A stretch of 64,000 nucleotides of DNA, taken from NCBI GenBank assembly GCA_947311845.1, contig CAMZMU010000048.1:24756431-24820430 (forward strand), given 5' to 3'. This stretch comes from Poa pratensis (taxonomy: Eukaryota; Streptophyta; Magnoliopsida; Poales; Poaceae). The notes beneath the pieces are model-generated. The model saw only the letters and a list, made by a program, of their open reading frames with translations, did not search any database and was not told where the DNA came from. Positions within the stretch are counted from its first letter, which is position 1, and the number at the start of each line of letters is the position of its first letter. Position numbers and translations under genes: made by a program. Positions 38,479-50,784 of this stretch are shown in pieces.

Positions 38479-39002
38479 GCCGCTATAGTCACTTCCACTG
38501 GCTGAAGCTGCTGTGGTCGGGCTCGTGGAGAAGCCTCGTACTCCACTGCCAGGCGGTGGACAGCCAAGACTTTTGCTTGGTCGGAGCGGCGAAGTCCCAC
38601 CAAGAATTCTCTCAGCTCCCTCTCACAGCGCCTGGTACAAGGCAATACTGCCGAACTTCAGGTTGGGGAGCTAGCCTTTCTGGTCCTCCGCCTCACTCAG
38701 ATACTTCAAAGAGGCGACGCTCTCGGCTCTTCCTCTTGCTCCTCGGTGTGGCCGGCGGCGACAGGGCGGGGGCTTCGCCGCAGTCAGAGAGCACTGCTTT
38801 TTTTTTTTGGAGAAGAAGTCAGAGCACTGCTAAATGCGTTGGGCTACCGAGTCACAAAGACTAAAACCAAACTAGCTGCTCGCTACAAAGCCATTATAAT
38901 GAAGAAATGGGCCGAGGACATTCGAGAGCTCTTAAATAAAGGCCCAATGGAGCAAGTCCTGAGCAGAAGTCGAGAGAAGGAAGCCACCAGGGTCCAGGGG
39001 GA
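38479..39002. promoter_or_regulatory. Short divergent intergenic region between the PPR and RMT2-like genes
   Basis: The two genes are head to head with at most about 520 bp between start codons, so this segment must contain both promoters or one bidirectional promoter. It has a T10 run near 38801. No clear TATA box was seen for either gene. Confidence 0.5.
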
Positions 39003-42000
39003 ATGGCGGCGCCGCCGGACAGCAAGGCTGAGAAGTCCCCGGAGGAGCTCCTATGCGCGGCGGCGGAGGCAGGCAACACGGATGCCATCGCTGAGCTCAT
39101 CTCCTCTGGCGCCGACCCCACTTACTTCGACGGCTCCGGCATGACGCCGCTCATGCACGCGGCCGCCGGTGGCCACGCCGCCGCCGCGCGGCTCCTCCTC
39201 GACGCTGGTGCGCCCTGGAACGCGCTCTCCCCTTCAGGTCTCTCCGCGGGTGATATCACCTCCGACCCCGCCACGTACGACCTCCTCCTCGACCACGCCC
39301 TGCGCTCCGAGCTCATCCTCGGCACCGTCGCCCGCCGCCAAGCGCCCTCCGACGGGGTCCCCGCCGAGAGCTACCTTGACTCGAGGGTTTCGTTCAGCGA
39401 GGACCGGGTGATGGATGCGGACAGCAAGGCGGTGATGATGGAGTGGGAGCGTCCGCTGATGGAGGCGCACGCGCGGGCGGTGTGCTCCGGCGGCGGCGGC
39501 GGCAAGGTGCTCAACGTGGGCTTCGGGATGGGGCTCGTGGACCAGGCGATACAGCGGTACGAGCCCGAGGAGCACACCATCGTCGAGGCCCACCCGGAGG
39601 TGTACGCCCGGATGCTCAAGCTAGGCTGGGGCGAGAAGAAGAACGTCAGGATCCTCTTCGGGCGGTGGCAGGACGTGATCCCGCAGCTCGGCTCCTATGA
39701 CGGTATATAACAAAATCACTCATCATTTCTGAAGTATTGCTTTGTCATTTTAATCTATGAAGCATTGTGTTGCTTGCTTGTTTGGGGATAGAAGATGCCA
39801 ATCTGTGAAATATTGGCGTGTTAAATCATCTCCTTCCATGCTTGAGCTTTGAAGAAGTGAGTTGCTTACTTGATGCCATTCTGCGAAATGTTGATGTGTT
39901 AGATCATGTCCTCTGCACTTGCTCGTTGTAATTCATAACAACGTTAATGCTGCGTCCTAGGAAAATTTGGATGTGTCGCAAGCTTTCTAGGAGTTCTTGT
40001 CGGGACAGAGTATTGTGTAGTTGTTCTAAGGTGGAGGTACAAGTTGATACTGTTCCCCCTGGAATATTTTTAAGCAACAATCTGACTTTATTGATAGAGT
40101 AGGGAAAATACAGTAGATAGTAGAAACTAAAGCGAACACGAATAACAAAGACCCCTGATGAAAATTTAATTAAGTTTCTTTCCGATTCTGGTCATTGTGT
40201 GGAGGTTATGCCGAACGGGTATACCCACGACACAGAGAAATACCGGCCAACCAGGGCGGCCCATGGGTGGTAAAGCCTTCCGGTAAAGGCTTCACTGGGC
40301 GGCCTAGTAGGCTGAAGCCCAAAGCCGACTTAGAAGAGTCCAAGACGAAGGCCGACGACTACCGCCTTAGGGAGCAAGTCATGGATCAAGCCGTCTTAGT
40401 CTAGGAATCCACATCTATGTCGGTTAGGACTTTCCTTATAGGCCGGAGGCACGGCGGCTATATAAGCCGGCCTCCTGGAAGCCTTAGGGCACGCTTTACA
40501 ACCCTCATTGTAACATGTACACATATTCGCATATAGTGATAAAAAAATAATCTTGTTCAGTTTTATCTAATTGTATGTCAACATGAAGAAATACAAGAAC
40601 CCTCCTTGACGCCTGCACGCGCCTTCTTCCGCGGAGGCGCCTTGGCGTTGGTCGTCTTCTTCCCCTCCTTGGCCACGTTTCCCGGAGGGCCGCTGTGGTG
40701 CTGGAGCTCGCCGGAGGACTTCCATTTGTGGGAGTAGAAGAGGGTGGTCGGCTCCATGGCTGCCAAGGGTTTGTGTGTACAAAATTGGAGTTGGAATGGG
40801 AGTATGGGACGCGGAGAGGTTTATGGAGCGCGAGGGTCCAAAGTTCTCGAGCGACGGACCCACCTGCCAGTCTTCGAGCCGCGTCGAGTATTGCTCGTGC
40901 GTATGTGAAGAACACCCCGAGTCGCGTCGAGTATTGCTCGTGCGTATGTGAAGAGCGCCCTGATATTTTCCGTTAATGACGAGATTTGGTTAGTAGTAAT
41001 TGCTTCGTCTTAAATTACCAAAGCTTAGTCAGTTTTATAAGGTATGACCGCAATTACGTATTCGTGAAGATTTTGCCATTGTATCTCAAATGCCGATCTG
41101 AACCCGTTCTTTCCTTTTTCATGGGAGATTTTAGGTTTCCATTTGCGTGCGTCTTCCCGCGTGGAAGCGCGGATGGTCTAGTTTTGAAATTTTAGGTTTC
41201 TGGATTTCAAGCGAAAGAGAGGGCCACATGTTTCAAATTTTCAAAACTCAAACCAACCGCGCTTCCACATGAGAAGAACTGGGTTCGGATCGGCCTGTTG
41301 AGATACAGTGGTAAGATCTTCACGAATACCTAACCAAATCGCGACATTAAAGGAAAAATTCGGGCGCGCTCTTCACGCATGCACGAGCAATACTCGACGT
41401 GGCTCGGAGACTGGCAGGTGGGTCCGTCGCTCGAGAGTTTTAGACCCTCGCGCTACATAAACCTCTCCCCGTCCCATACTCGCATTCCAACCCCAATTCC
41501 GTACGCAGAAACTCTTGCCAGCTATGGCGCCGACCAACCTCTTCTACTCCGACAAGCGAAAGCCCTCCGGCGAGCTCCAGCACAATAGCGCCTCCCGTGA
41601 AACGTGGCCAAAGGAAGGGAAGAAGACGACCAACGCCAAGGCACCGCCCGGAAGAAGGCGAGTGCAGACATCAAGGAGGGTTCTTGCCTTTCTTCACGTT
41701 GACATACAATTATTTAAAACTGAATAAGATTATTTATTCGATAGTGGGTTCTTGCCTTTCTTCATGTTGACATACAATTCATCATTGTTCTCCTCCAAAG
41801 TCAATATTGTCAGAGGAAGACCAGCAGGCTGTACAGGCGTAGAACCTTCCGCCTCTTCCCTTGCGGCGGCCAATTTCGCCACAATGGAGGGCAGAAGGAA
41901 GCCCTCGTCATCAAAGATTTCTTCTTTGACTTGTGCTTTTATGGCATCATCAGCCGCAACTTCAGCCAGTTTTTCTTTGTTCAGAAGAACCGCCTTACCA

Positions 42001-45000
42001 GCAGCAGCTGCCCTCTCGCCACTGTCCCTCTGGTCCTGCCGGCAAATGGGCAATCTCAGTTGCCATAGACGCATCCTGAGAGCCGCCCTACAGGTTAGCC
42101 GCAAAATGACTGGAGTAGATGGCGCGACGACGGGAGAAATGCTGGACCCTTTAGGCCGGCTGACAACTGTCTTTGACCGCAACTTAGCGCCAGGTTTTAT
42201 CCTACATGAAGCAATAAGCAAAGTGCTTAGCCAAAATAAAAAAGAAAGGGTCAAAGGTAGAACAACTGGGAAGTTTTCGTCTGACTTCATTTGGGGCGCA
42301 GCAAATGCGCGATCTCCATCATCACCAACGTCATGGATAATGGTGTCAGTAGGGATGGCCATTTTCTTCTTCTTCTCAGCAGCAGTCGTCTTTCCACTAA
42401 CCCCAGAAGCCTTACGTTTGTGTGTCTTACGGGCATTAGGTGCTGCCTCAGGCACGTAGAAAAGTGGGGCCAGTTGGTTGTGAGGAAGGGAGGACAGCTG
42501 CGAGAAAGGAAAAATGAGTAAACGCATGCTCACAATAAAAAGCAAAAATGCATTTTGCGCAATTTAAACTTACCAGTTTCTTAAACCGAAATAGAAAGGC
42601 GTCATTCGTTAAGTCATTCTCACTGACATGGAGAGGATCGGTCTTGGCATCGGTATAATGGACATCAGTCCACTGTTCTCATTGAGAGGCTGGATTCACC
42701 TTTTCAGCTGACGTGTCCGAGCCAGTAAGCTTGGGAGACCCGGACGTCAAGTACTCAATCCGCCTTTGCATCAGGCGAAGCTCGTCAGGGAGTACCTTGA
42801 CAGGTTCTTCATCCCAGGTTGAAAGTAGCGGCAAAACTGACAAAAGGCGGTATCCCTACCGACTTGTATTTAGGTGGCATATCCTCACAGTAAAAGGTCC
42901 CTGCCTAGCCTTTGACCGAGTCCACCTTGGGAATCTTGGGCAACTTAGACCTTACCCTACGCAAGTTCAGGCTAACGGTGCCTAAGGTGAGGAGTTTTTG
43001 CCTTCCGTTTGCCGCTTGCAATGAAACCAGTACTTAAAGAAATCTAGGCTAGGTGGCATCCCTAAATAGCCTTCAAATAAAGCTTGAAAGCGGCTATGCA
43101 AAGGATGCTATTGGGCCCTATGTTGTGTGGCTGAAGGCCGTAATATTCTAAGACGGAAAGGAAGAAAGGAGAAGGCGGCAAAGATAGGCGGCGCAGAACA
43201 TGTGAGACAAGCATTACCCGCTTATCTTCTTACGGAGCAGGAACGGCGTAGCCGTAGGCTGACCTCCAATGGTAGAGGTCGCGGGATGGGATAATGCCCT
43301 CCGCCTCCAGTTTGTTCAGCTCACCCTGCATCACGACAGAGGGGATCCAGTGCCGCGACGAGGAATCACCGTCCTCCCCTTCCTCGTCCACCTCCGTCGC
43401 ATCACCTTCCACAGATGCTTGGGGAAAATTCTCCCCCGGTGTAGGGACCTCGGCGCCCGCCGCGCTCGAGCTCGTCGCCGCGCCACCCGCCGCACAGGAA
43501 CCGCTCTCCGTTGCTGTCGCGATCTTTGAATGAGAAGAAGCCATAGGAGCTCGGTTTCCAATTTTGTGGCTAGGGTTTGAAGAGTGGGATGTGGCTTGAG
43601 GTTGAAGATGAAGAGGAATGGGAGGGGAGAGAATGAACGGGTAAATCTTTCACTCGGTGAGAAATCTTATATAGGACTGTGACGTGATTCGTGCATCACA
43701 ACATGCAGCCGCATGATTTTCGCCACGCGTCGAGGAAACGATGCGGTAGTTTCGCGGTTGTGGCAATCTTCGCCGCGACGCCTCGGTTTGTGTGCACGCG
43801 AAAAACGTAATCATGACAAACGTTCATTTTGGCATCTATGTTCAAAGTATCGTGGACTAGGTGTTGACCAACGTGACGTTTTGACAAGACTGGACACTGA
43901 TTGATTCTTTCTGACAATGCATGTGTCCCAGCCGGCTTAATGCGCTTAATGTGTTGTACAAGTGTAACGGCTAGTTCGGCTTATTCTAAGCCGATATTCA
44001 AGTTCTTCTTCAGGAATGCTTCAAGCTCTGCAGCAGTCATCCAAGATAACAAAGACAAAGGCAGACACGATTTGGCATTATCTGAAAGACAACAGCTGGA
44101 GAACTTAAACCTTTCCGGGGACTAATGTAGAGGTTATGCCAAACGGTTTACCCACGACACAGAGAAATACCAGCCAACCAGGGTGGCCCATGTGTGGTAA
44201 AGCCTTCCGGTAAAGGCTTCCAGTAAAGGCTTTACCGGGTGGCCCAATGGGCTGAAGCGCAAGGAGAAGCCCAAAGCCGGCTTAGAAGAGTCCAAGACGA
44301 AGGCCAGACGACTACTGCCATAGGGAGCAAGTTATGGATCAAGCCGTGTTAGTCTAGGACTCCACATCTATGTGGGTTAGAACTTTTCTTGTAAGCCGGA
44401 GACACGGCAGCTATATAAGCCGGCCTCCTATAAGCCTTAGGGTACGCTTTACAACTCTCATTGTAAAAACCTGTACACATATTCGCATCTAGTGAGTTAT
44501 AGCAGCACGTAGGTTCTCGCCGCCGTTGTGAGATCCAAAGCTGGGTAAACCCTTGTGTGCAATCCCGTCACTGGAGCCCTCCAACGTTATACCCCACATT
44601 CTACCCTCGGCGTATGGCTCCCTACTTCAGGCCTGCAATTCCGATACCTCGACACTTTGCCTCTCGGTTTTTTCCCAAGCCTCTGCCGAAGGATTTTGTT
44701 CTGCAATGGTCACAAAATTGGTTATTGTGAAGTTGTTTCACTTTTCCCAACCAAAAGAATTAGACAGGGCGCCTGCCTTTCTCGTAACAATAGTTTGTTC
44801 AAAGGTGAAATGTGTTTCTCTGGAATATTTGTCTCTTTCATGATCACAAAAGAATGTAAGAGTTAGAGATGCCAATGTCAGTTGGGCTAAGTCTCATTTC
44901 ACTGATGTTGAAGTGGAGCTATGCAAATATCAGTGCCCACTCTTAATTTAATCTATATGCTAGTTCCTCGCATCTTTTGGTGATGCACTTTGGAATCCTG

Positions 45001-46578
45001 TAGGAGTTATTTATCTTAAGGTTGTATTCATGATGCCAAAACAGCTTTGGTGTGTCAGTGTTGCTTTTGTGCTTGTGCTTAGTATGACATATGAGTTAGA
45101 TAACAACAGGTTATTTGCACATATATGGTGTGTAGTGAATATTTCAGTCTAGAGATTTTAAAATAAGTCAAGGTATGTAATTTCTTCAACTTATGTTTCC
45201 TAGAAGTATAGTACGCTTATGTATTTATATGGTTTGTTGCTAAACGGACAAATGGTTGTATGGTATATCTTCACAGTACTTATCCTGTGAGGATTATGAT
45301 GGAAATAAATTGTTCGTGACACTAGGAAGCCCTGTTGACATTAAATAGCTTTGCAATCCATGTAGAGAGTAATTGTTTTATTTACCTTGTTGCTGAATAA
45401 AGTTACTGGAACGAAAGTAAAGTTACAATGGAACCGTGTTCTAACACTTCAGTTTCATAGTATACAAGAGTTAGTCATAATGAGCTATTCAGGGTCGCCA
45501 TCAAGTATTAGGAAAGTATGCATATGGTGTGTATTTTAGGCACACCAACCCTGTTGAAAGTTGTTGATTTGGATCTTATGGTTCCTTACTAGAGAAGTAT
45601 CTACCAGGATGGTGTGGGTGCATCTTTCTGCACTATTTTTTCATCATTCCTTTTTCAACAGCGGACATAGCTATATGGTGAAGGTTGTAAAATCATACTT
45701 CCCAATTAACTGGTCACTGATTTCAGTGTTGAATAAGAAGTGGAAATAACTCAATTTGTGCGAGATAATTCAAATCATGGTCGCAGTATTTTTTGGATAA
45801 CTTGCTGAATTGTGAGCACTAGAAGTAACAACCTTATCCCTTTAAAATCAAGCGTTGAATATGTAAAACCATGTGTCGTTTGTCTTTTTACCTACACAAA
45901 CTGAGCTTTCATTCATGTATCTTTTTGACATGATCAAAGGAATAACGACAAAGCAACCTGTAAGGAACTGAAAAATGGGTTTGGTATGACGGAGGAAAGT
46001 ATTATTCGACAAACCAACTAGATAGCAACCTCTTTCTGGTTTGTCCAACTAGAGTCTCTCAGCATTTCATTGTCACTGACAAATATGAATCTGAGGGCAA
46101 AGAATGGAATATTCCAATCCTCATTCACACTCCAAGCTGTTCATTCCATGTTTGACAAAGCAAAGACCTTCTAAAGGATAATTATAGTCTGACCGTATTT
46201 TAAAACTGCTTTAGTTGATTTGCTAGTAAACCTCTCCTGTTGGCATGTGCAGGCATATTCTTCGACACATACGGAGAATACTATGAGGACATGAGGGAGT
46301 TCCACGACCACCTTCCAAAGCTGCTGAACCCTGGAGGGGTCTACTCCTACTTCAACGGCCTGTGCGGCGACAACGCGTTCTTCCACGTGGTGTACTGCCA
46401 GCTCGTTGCGCTGGAGCTGGCGAGCCTCGGGTACTCGACGCAGTTCATCCCTCTCCCGGTGAAAGACTGCCTGTCGGAGCAGGTGTGGGAGGGCGTGAGG
46501 CAGAAGTACTGGCAGCTGACACGTACCATCTCCCGGTGTGCCAGGCAGAATCGGAACCAGAGTAGAATCCTATCCTAG
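39003..46578 (+). CDS. Protein arginine N5-methyltransferase (RMT2-like) with ankyrin repeats, two exons, intact
   Basis: RMT2-type enzymes transfer a methyl group from S-adenosylmethionine to arginine (delta-nitrogen in yeast). Exons 39003-39702 and 46253-46578 join within a Gly codon (GAC G|GC) with GT-AG ends, giving 341 aa. Residues ~12-80 form ankyrin repeats (ELLCAAAEAGNTDAIAELI, GMTPLMHAAAGGHAAAARLLL). The methyltransferase part has the SAM-binding glycine motif KVLNVGFGMG, the acidic IVEAHPEV strand, and FDTYGEYYEDMREFHDHLPKLL in exon 2. Length matches plant homologues as I know them. The sole intron is 6550 bp and loaded with retroelement sequence and a 1.2 kb palindrome, yet the coding exons are clean. 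The start is the first ATG of the open frame. Confidence 0.92.
40539..41740. repeat. 1.2 kb imperfect palindrome (arms ~590 bp)
   Basis: The sequence from 40541 (AATAATCTTGTTCAGTTTTA) rightwards matches the reverse complement from 41735 (AATAATCTTATTCAGTTTTA) nearly continuously to a centre near 41190-41215, with almost no loop. The left arm has an extra 36-bp tandem copy (GAGTCGCGTCGAGTATTGC) at about 40875-40950. Each arm carries a TATA-like CATAAACCTCTCC and the start of an ORF reading outward (minus from about 40757, MEPTTLFYSHKWKSSGELQ; plus from 41524, MAPTNLFYSDKRKPSGELQ). So it is a head-to-head duplication of the 5' end of an unknown gene. ATAGTG flanks both sides (40533-40538, 41741-41746). 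Confidence 0.85.
41745..42545 (-). pseudogene. C-terminal part of retroelement antisense ORF
   Basis: Open on the minus strand, with a plausible coding section from about 42070 (KLAEVAADDAIKAQVKEEI to LYVNMKKGKNPLSNK). The upstream half contains intron-like or decayed sequence. Function unknown; considered part of the Gypsy-associated antisense ORF. Confidence 0.4.
43230..43544 (-). pseudogene. N-terminal part of retroelement antisense ORF (putative gypsy-type transposon family)
   Basis: Minus-strand product starts MASSHSKIATATES, with an acidic stretch EVDEEGEDGD and then MQGELNKLEAEGIIPSRDLY and HWRSAYGYAVPAP. The ELxxLxAxGxIPxxxxxxWR pattern is that of the Pfam family called putative gypsy type transposon. 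It ends after 104 residues, so it is a truncated piece. Confidence 0.5.
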
Positions 46579-48603
46579 CGCGCGCTGGTAGTTTCCGCTA
46601 GCTGTTTGTTGCTTGCTGTGACGAGTACATCTGTTCGAGTTTCAGCCGACGCTGTTCTGAGATGCGGACTGACGTTCCAGGAGCTGAAACTTCTCTGAGA
46701 ACTCCCGTGTAAACTTTGTGTTTCTGACAGTGATCTTCCTTCTCGACGTATGGTTCGGGAGTCGTCATCGTCTCGGAACATTCTTCACTTGCATTTACGG
46801 CGTGTGTGGCGTGCGTGTGTGGCGTCGGTGCAAGTGGCCACGCGTCCGCTCGACATTATTGGCAGACGAATATGAGCCACGCATCAGTGGTGTTCGCAGT
46901 TGGAGCCATGCTTCTGAGCTCCAGGCGACATCTCAATGTAGAACTCCCGTGGAAATTCTGTGTTTCTGGGAAACGATTTTTCCTGCAACGCGCGCGTGCT
47001 GCTGACCAGCGACACTACTGGTCTATGATCAGTTATTAGTTACTTAGACGCTTACACATGAAGCTAGGGGTGTCATCGTCCCGGAACATTCGAGATTCGT
47101 AGACGGAAACTGAGCCACACGCATTGGTTTTCAAGCGTTCTGGACGCGAGTTTTCCGCGGCAGTAACGACCTGCTTTGCCCGGCGAGTATTGATGTCTAC
47201 CACCCGTCTTTCAGTTGCTTGGACTCGTGAGACGTTGCCGAGTGTGTGGGCACACCGGACCGGATAGCGCCTTCCCCTTCTCCGGTGACAATCACCGGCA
47301 GGCATGGTCGACCTCCACGACTTTCGTCATCAAGGAAGGAAACGTCGTCCTCCAGTTGGTTGGTTCGTTAGGCCAACCCAACAAGCGCCTTTCATTTTCA
47401 TGTTCCGGTGAAACTTTGCCCACGAGCAAAGAGACCGTGAGAGCCCGGAATATTTGGAACATGGTTAAGGCCAAACGCCATATATTAATCGAAACCAGTT
47501 CGTACAAGAAAAAAATAACGCATAAGTCTTTGAAAAGTTCCTTCTACATCCCTCGACGGAGCGTCGTGAGCAAATCTCGATGTCGTGTCTGGGCCTCGGG
47601 CCAGTGGTGGACCCATAAACTTTGAGAAGCCCGGGCAAACAATATTAAAATGCTAGGTTTTGGGCAAAAATTGCTACAGAAAATCAAAAAATATAAGGGT
47701 TGCACGGACTGGAGGGCCGTTAGATCCGCCCTTGCCTCCGTCGTAGCAAAACTCGTGTAGAGAAATCTTGAAAAAAAACCAGACACTTGTATAAGCAGCG
47801 GCCGAAAAGTCGTCGATGTAGACCAGAAGACATCGGCGACCAAGATTTGAGAGATGGCCATCTCGGAGAAGCTAGTGCCGCTAGATAACCTCAGCTCCGG
47901 TCTAACAGAGATGAAAGACATAAATCTCGCTAGTTCCCTGCTACCTAGCTGAGCTTCATTAGGCAGTAGCGAAATTTGAGGATACTAGCATGATGCGACA
48001 TAATCCGCTGCACAGAACGTCGACCGACACTTATCACGTCAAACCTAATGTCGGACGACACACCATAAATCATACAGGTAGAGGATGTGTGCAGGTGTAC
48101 CTACGTACCAACTTTGAAACTTGGTACTACGTTCAAAAGATATGATTTGGGTAAAGAAAGACAAAGTACCTGCTGAACAATACACAAGTAGCGGGATTTC
48201 CTCGTGCAAATTTCCCAATTCGTCTTTTCTTGTTGAGGCCACATGCGAACGTATGCTACGGATGATGGGTCGGTCGAAAAAAAAAAAAGCTGTTGTTGGC
48301 CGCCTGGACGTGAGTAAACTACTCGATCGCCTATCAGCTCGAGAGGCGGCTTTAAAAAGTCCACTTATCATCATCACAGCTGTCCCGCGGTCGAAGCAAC
48401 GAGCACTCCACGAGATTTCCCGGAACATTCTATATTTCCCGTTGAAGGTTGAACGACTACCGTAGCCGTTGATGATCTATCGCGTGTACAACCCGACGAG
48501 ATTTTTGCGCTCTGGATTTTCCATACTAGGGTACTCGGAGACAAAGCACATAGAGTGAGCTCAGGTGACCTGCACACACCATTTGGTTTGTCGCTCAGAC
48601 GCA
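46579..48603. other. Downstream flank with diverged repeats, no gene
   Basis: A diverged duplication is visible: GAACTCCCGTG-AAA-TGTGTTTCTG at 46697-46727 and 46939-46969, and GTCATCGTC-CGGAACATTC at 46763-46783 and 47072-47092. The section near 48358-48415 (AGTCCACTTATCATCATCAC, then GAGCACTCCACGAG) resembles the segmental repeats at 56817 and 63529. No coding region recognised. Confidence 0.45.
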
Positions 48604-48905
48604 GACTTGTTTGATTTGTAGGGTAGGAAAGACATAGAAATATGAAAAGTATAGGATTGTTATGTCATACACATTCAATCCTATAGGATTTGGTTTGTAC
48701 CAAACTTTGTTTGATTCCACCAAAGGAATTGTAAAAAGAGTTTGGAGTGGATGTTAGAATTCCTATAGGAAGTAGTACAAAGATTCCTATGGGAAAAATT
48801 CCTATAGGAACTAATCATATTAATCAAACCACTAGCAAAGGAAAAATTGCTACGGGATAAATTCCTACAAGAATCTTATGAAGTTCCTTTGAATCAAACA
48901 AGCCC
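48604..48905. mobile_element. ~300 bp MITE
   Basis: Starts GACTTGTTTGATTTGTAGGG and ends with the reverse complement of GGGCTTGTTTGATTCAAAGG. The interior is full of TCCTATAGGA-type motifs. No transposase. Related in style to the element in TBC intron 2. Confidence 0.65.
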
Positions 48906-50106
48906 TGATCACCGTTCTTTTCGATGCACTCTGTTGTAAGCAAGTGGCACGTACGTTTGTTCTCTACTAGCAGCATGGCTCGCCGTTTTCTCATCAATGC
49001 ACCGCCACCGTCACGTTTATCTCGTGTCGCCATCCTACCTAGCTTCGACGATCAATCTATGCTCGATCGTATCTTCATCGTTGGTAACCACGTGGCACGG
49101 GTATCGATCGCCTCTCCAAGTTTCCGTTGCGTGTGCTACCAAGTCTCCGAGACTCCCAGCCAGCACTAGAATTATTTTTGAGTCAAGCGGTGCATACAAG
49201 ATTACATGGGGGACCCCAGAAAATGATACAAAAAATACAATACAGTACTCCAACATTGTAGATAGGACCCTAGAAAGACGACCATAAAACCAATTGAGTC
49301 CTCCGCCTTCACCCTCACAACAAGACGACCTCAAGGTCCGGGCATCGGCCCGCCGTGATGCAACCACTTGGGGTGACACACTCACACTAGCGAGTAATCC
49401 CTACCGAGGTCCAAGATCATCCAAAGCGGGATGAAAAAATAGTTCGGGCTAAACTTGCAATCGCGCGGAGGGCCCCAGTGGCCAACAATAATGGCTCAAC
49501 ATGGTTGTCGTCACCGAGGAGCTCTGCAAGTCGATGACTCGATGTCACATCTTCCGGGCGCATGACCACGCATGCACACCCCATTCCAGTAGAGCAGCGG
49601 ATTTGGAAGCTTCCGATGCCTATCTCTCCCTCTCCATCTCTCCAACACTTCGCCAACCGAGAATAAGAGGGAGAAACTTCAGATCCTCCCGAGAATGCAC
49701 TCCGCCAAGCTTATTCAAGCACACACCTTCAGATTCACCTCCCCACCCATCCACTATGGAAAAATGCAGGGAGGGAACTTCTCCACACCATGGCCGCTGC
49801 TCGACTGCGACAACGCCAGGCGAGAAAAACGACATGACGCCGGTCCACCATCTCGGCAAAGCAAACCCTACACCACCGGCATGGAGACAAACTGGCATCC
49901 ACAACGACTATGATAGTATGTTATAATTAGAAGTCAAAACGAGGACAAAAACTGAGAAAAGTGTGGTTAGCGGTAGCAGGATAACCTGTTACAATCAAGA
50001 TGAACTAACAAGTTTCTAGAATTACATAAAAATAATTTGAATCTTCTAAATTTCAGAATTGCCTAAGAGGCCATGACCCATCCTCTAATTTCAACATCTA
50101 CCAACA
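48906..50106. other. No gene; repeat-like block near 49180-49930
   Basis: The section 49180-49930 is GC-richer than its surroundings and reads like non-coding retroelement sequence (many CCACCATCTC and GACGACC motifs), but I could not assign a family, ends or target duplication. Confidence 0.3.
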
Positions 50107-50458
50107 TCACTACTATATATAATGGCGTGAAGGATCCGCAGCACTGTAGCGTGCTACAGTGTAACAGTAGCTACAGTGCGCGGATCCACACCGTCGATCA
50201 CAAATCCGACGGCTCCCACCCACGGGTCGCCCTGCAATTTTACAAAAAAAAACCTCACAAATCGGCAAACTAACCCGCAGTCCTAATTTTCCTACTGCGA
50301 AGGACTTTTTTGTAATTTCACGAAAACACAGGGGCTTCCTTGCAAAAATTTCACCACAATCCCCTTCTTCCTCCTCTCTCGCGTGCGCGGCCGGAGAACG
50401 CCGCCGCCGCCGACGCTCACCACCGCCGCTGCGCTCCTCCCAGGGCAAATCGACGCAC

Positions 50459-50749
50459 ATGGAGAGCTCCGCCGCCGCCTCCTCCCCCTCTTCGCCGAGC
50501 AACAGCTGCCGAAACTCCGCATGGCCGCTGGAATCATCCTCGCCGTCCTCGCAGGCCGCCACCGCGAAACTCCTCACCGTCGGCGACTTCGGCGACCATA
50601 GGGGTCGAGGCGCCGCCCATTCGACTCCTCCCGACGCCCACGCGCGGATCCGCGTGTTCTCAGCACCGCGTGCTTCCGCTCCTGCTCGAGCGCGAGCTCG
50701 GCCGCGGCGCCCGCCGCCGGCGAGCGTAGTGACGTCACTGCTGACGTAG
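50459..50749 (+). pseudogene. Possible captured exon in the candidate Helitron
   Basis: A GC-rich open frame of 96 codons starting MESSAAASSPSSPSNS, low-complexity Ser/Ala/Arg/Pro. It looks like a cereal first exon (CT-rich leader, GCC repeats) but no domain is recognisable, and it ends before sequence turns AT-rich at about 50760. It could be a captured 5' exon or non-coding GC-rich sequence. Confidence 0.3.
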
Positions 50750-50784
50750 CTTCGGTCCCACTGTCAGTTTTTTTTTCGTTAAAC

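Larger units (their letters stand above)
40198..44596 (+). mobile_element. Tat-lineage-like Gypsy remnant with two LTRs and an antisense ORF, in the RMT2-like intron
   Basis: Direct repeats beginning TGTGGAGGTTATGCCGAACG (40198) and TGTAGAGGTTATGCCAAACG (44126) share a TATA-type GGCTATATAAGCCGGCC and a CATTGTAACA-type 3' region. The right LTR (44126-44596, ends CCCCA) follows a CCGGGGACTAA polypurine-like stretch, so the element runs on the plus strand. Flanks CATTG (40193-40197) and CATTC (44597-44601) may be a mutated target duplication. The left LTR stops after ~341 bp, and primer site, gag and pol are gone. What is left inside is an antisense ORF region (41745-43544). Antisense ORFs of this sort are known in Grande and related Tat elements. 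Confidence 0.65.

Noticed and set aside
40533..41746. ATAGTG direct repeats as a target duplication for the palindrome as a simple transposon
   Set aside because: LTR sequence on the left does not resume on the right, so this is not a clean insertion; the six-base match may be chance or a repair joint.
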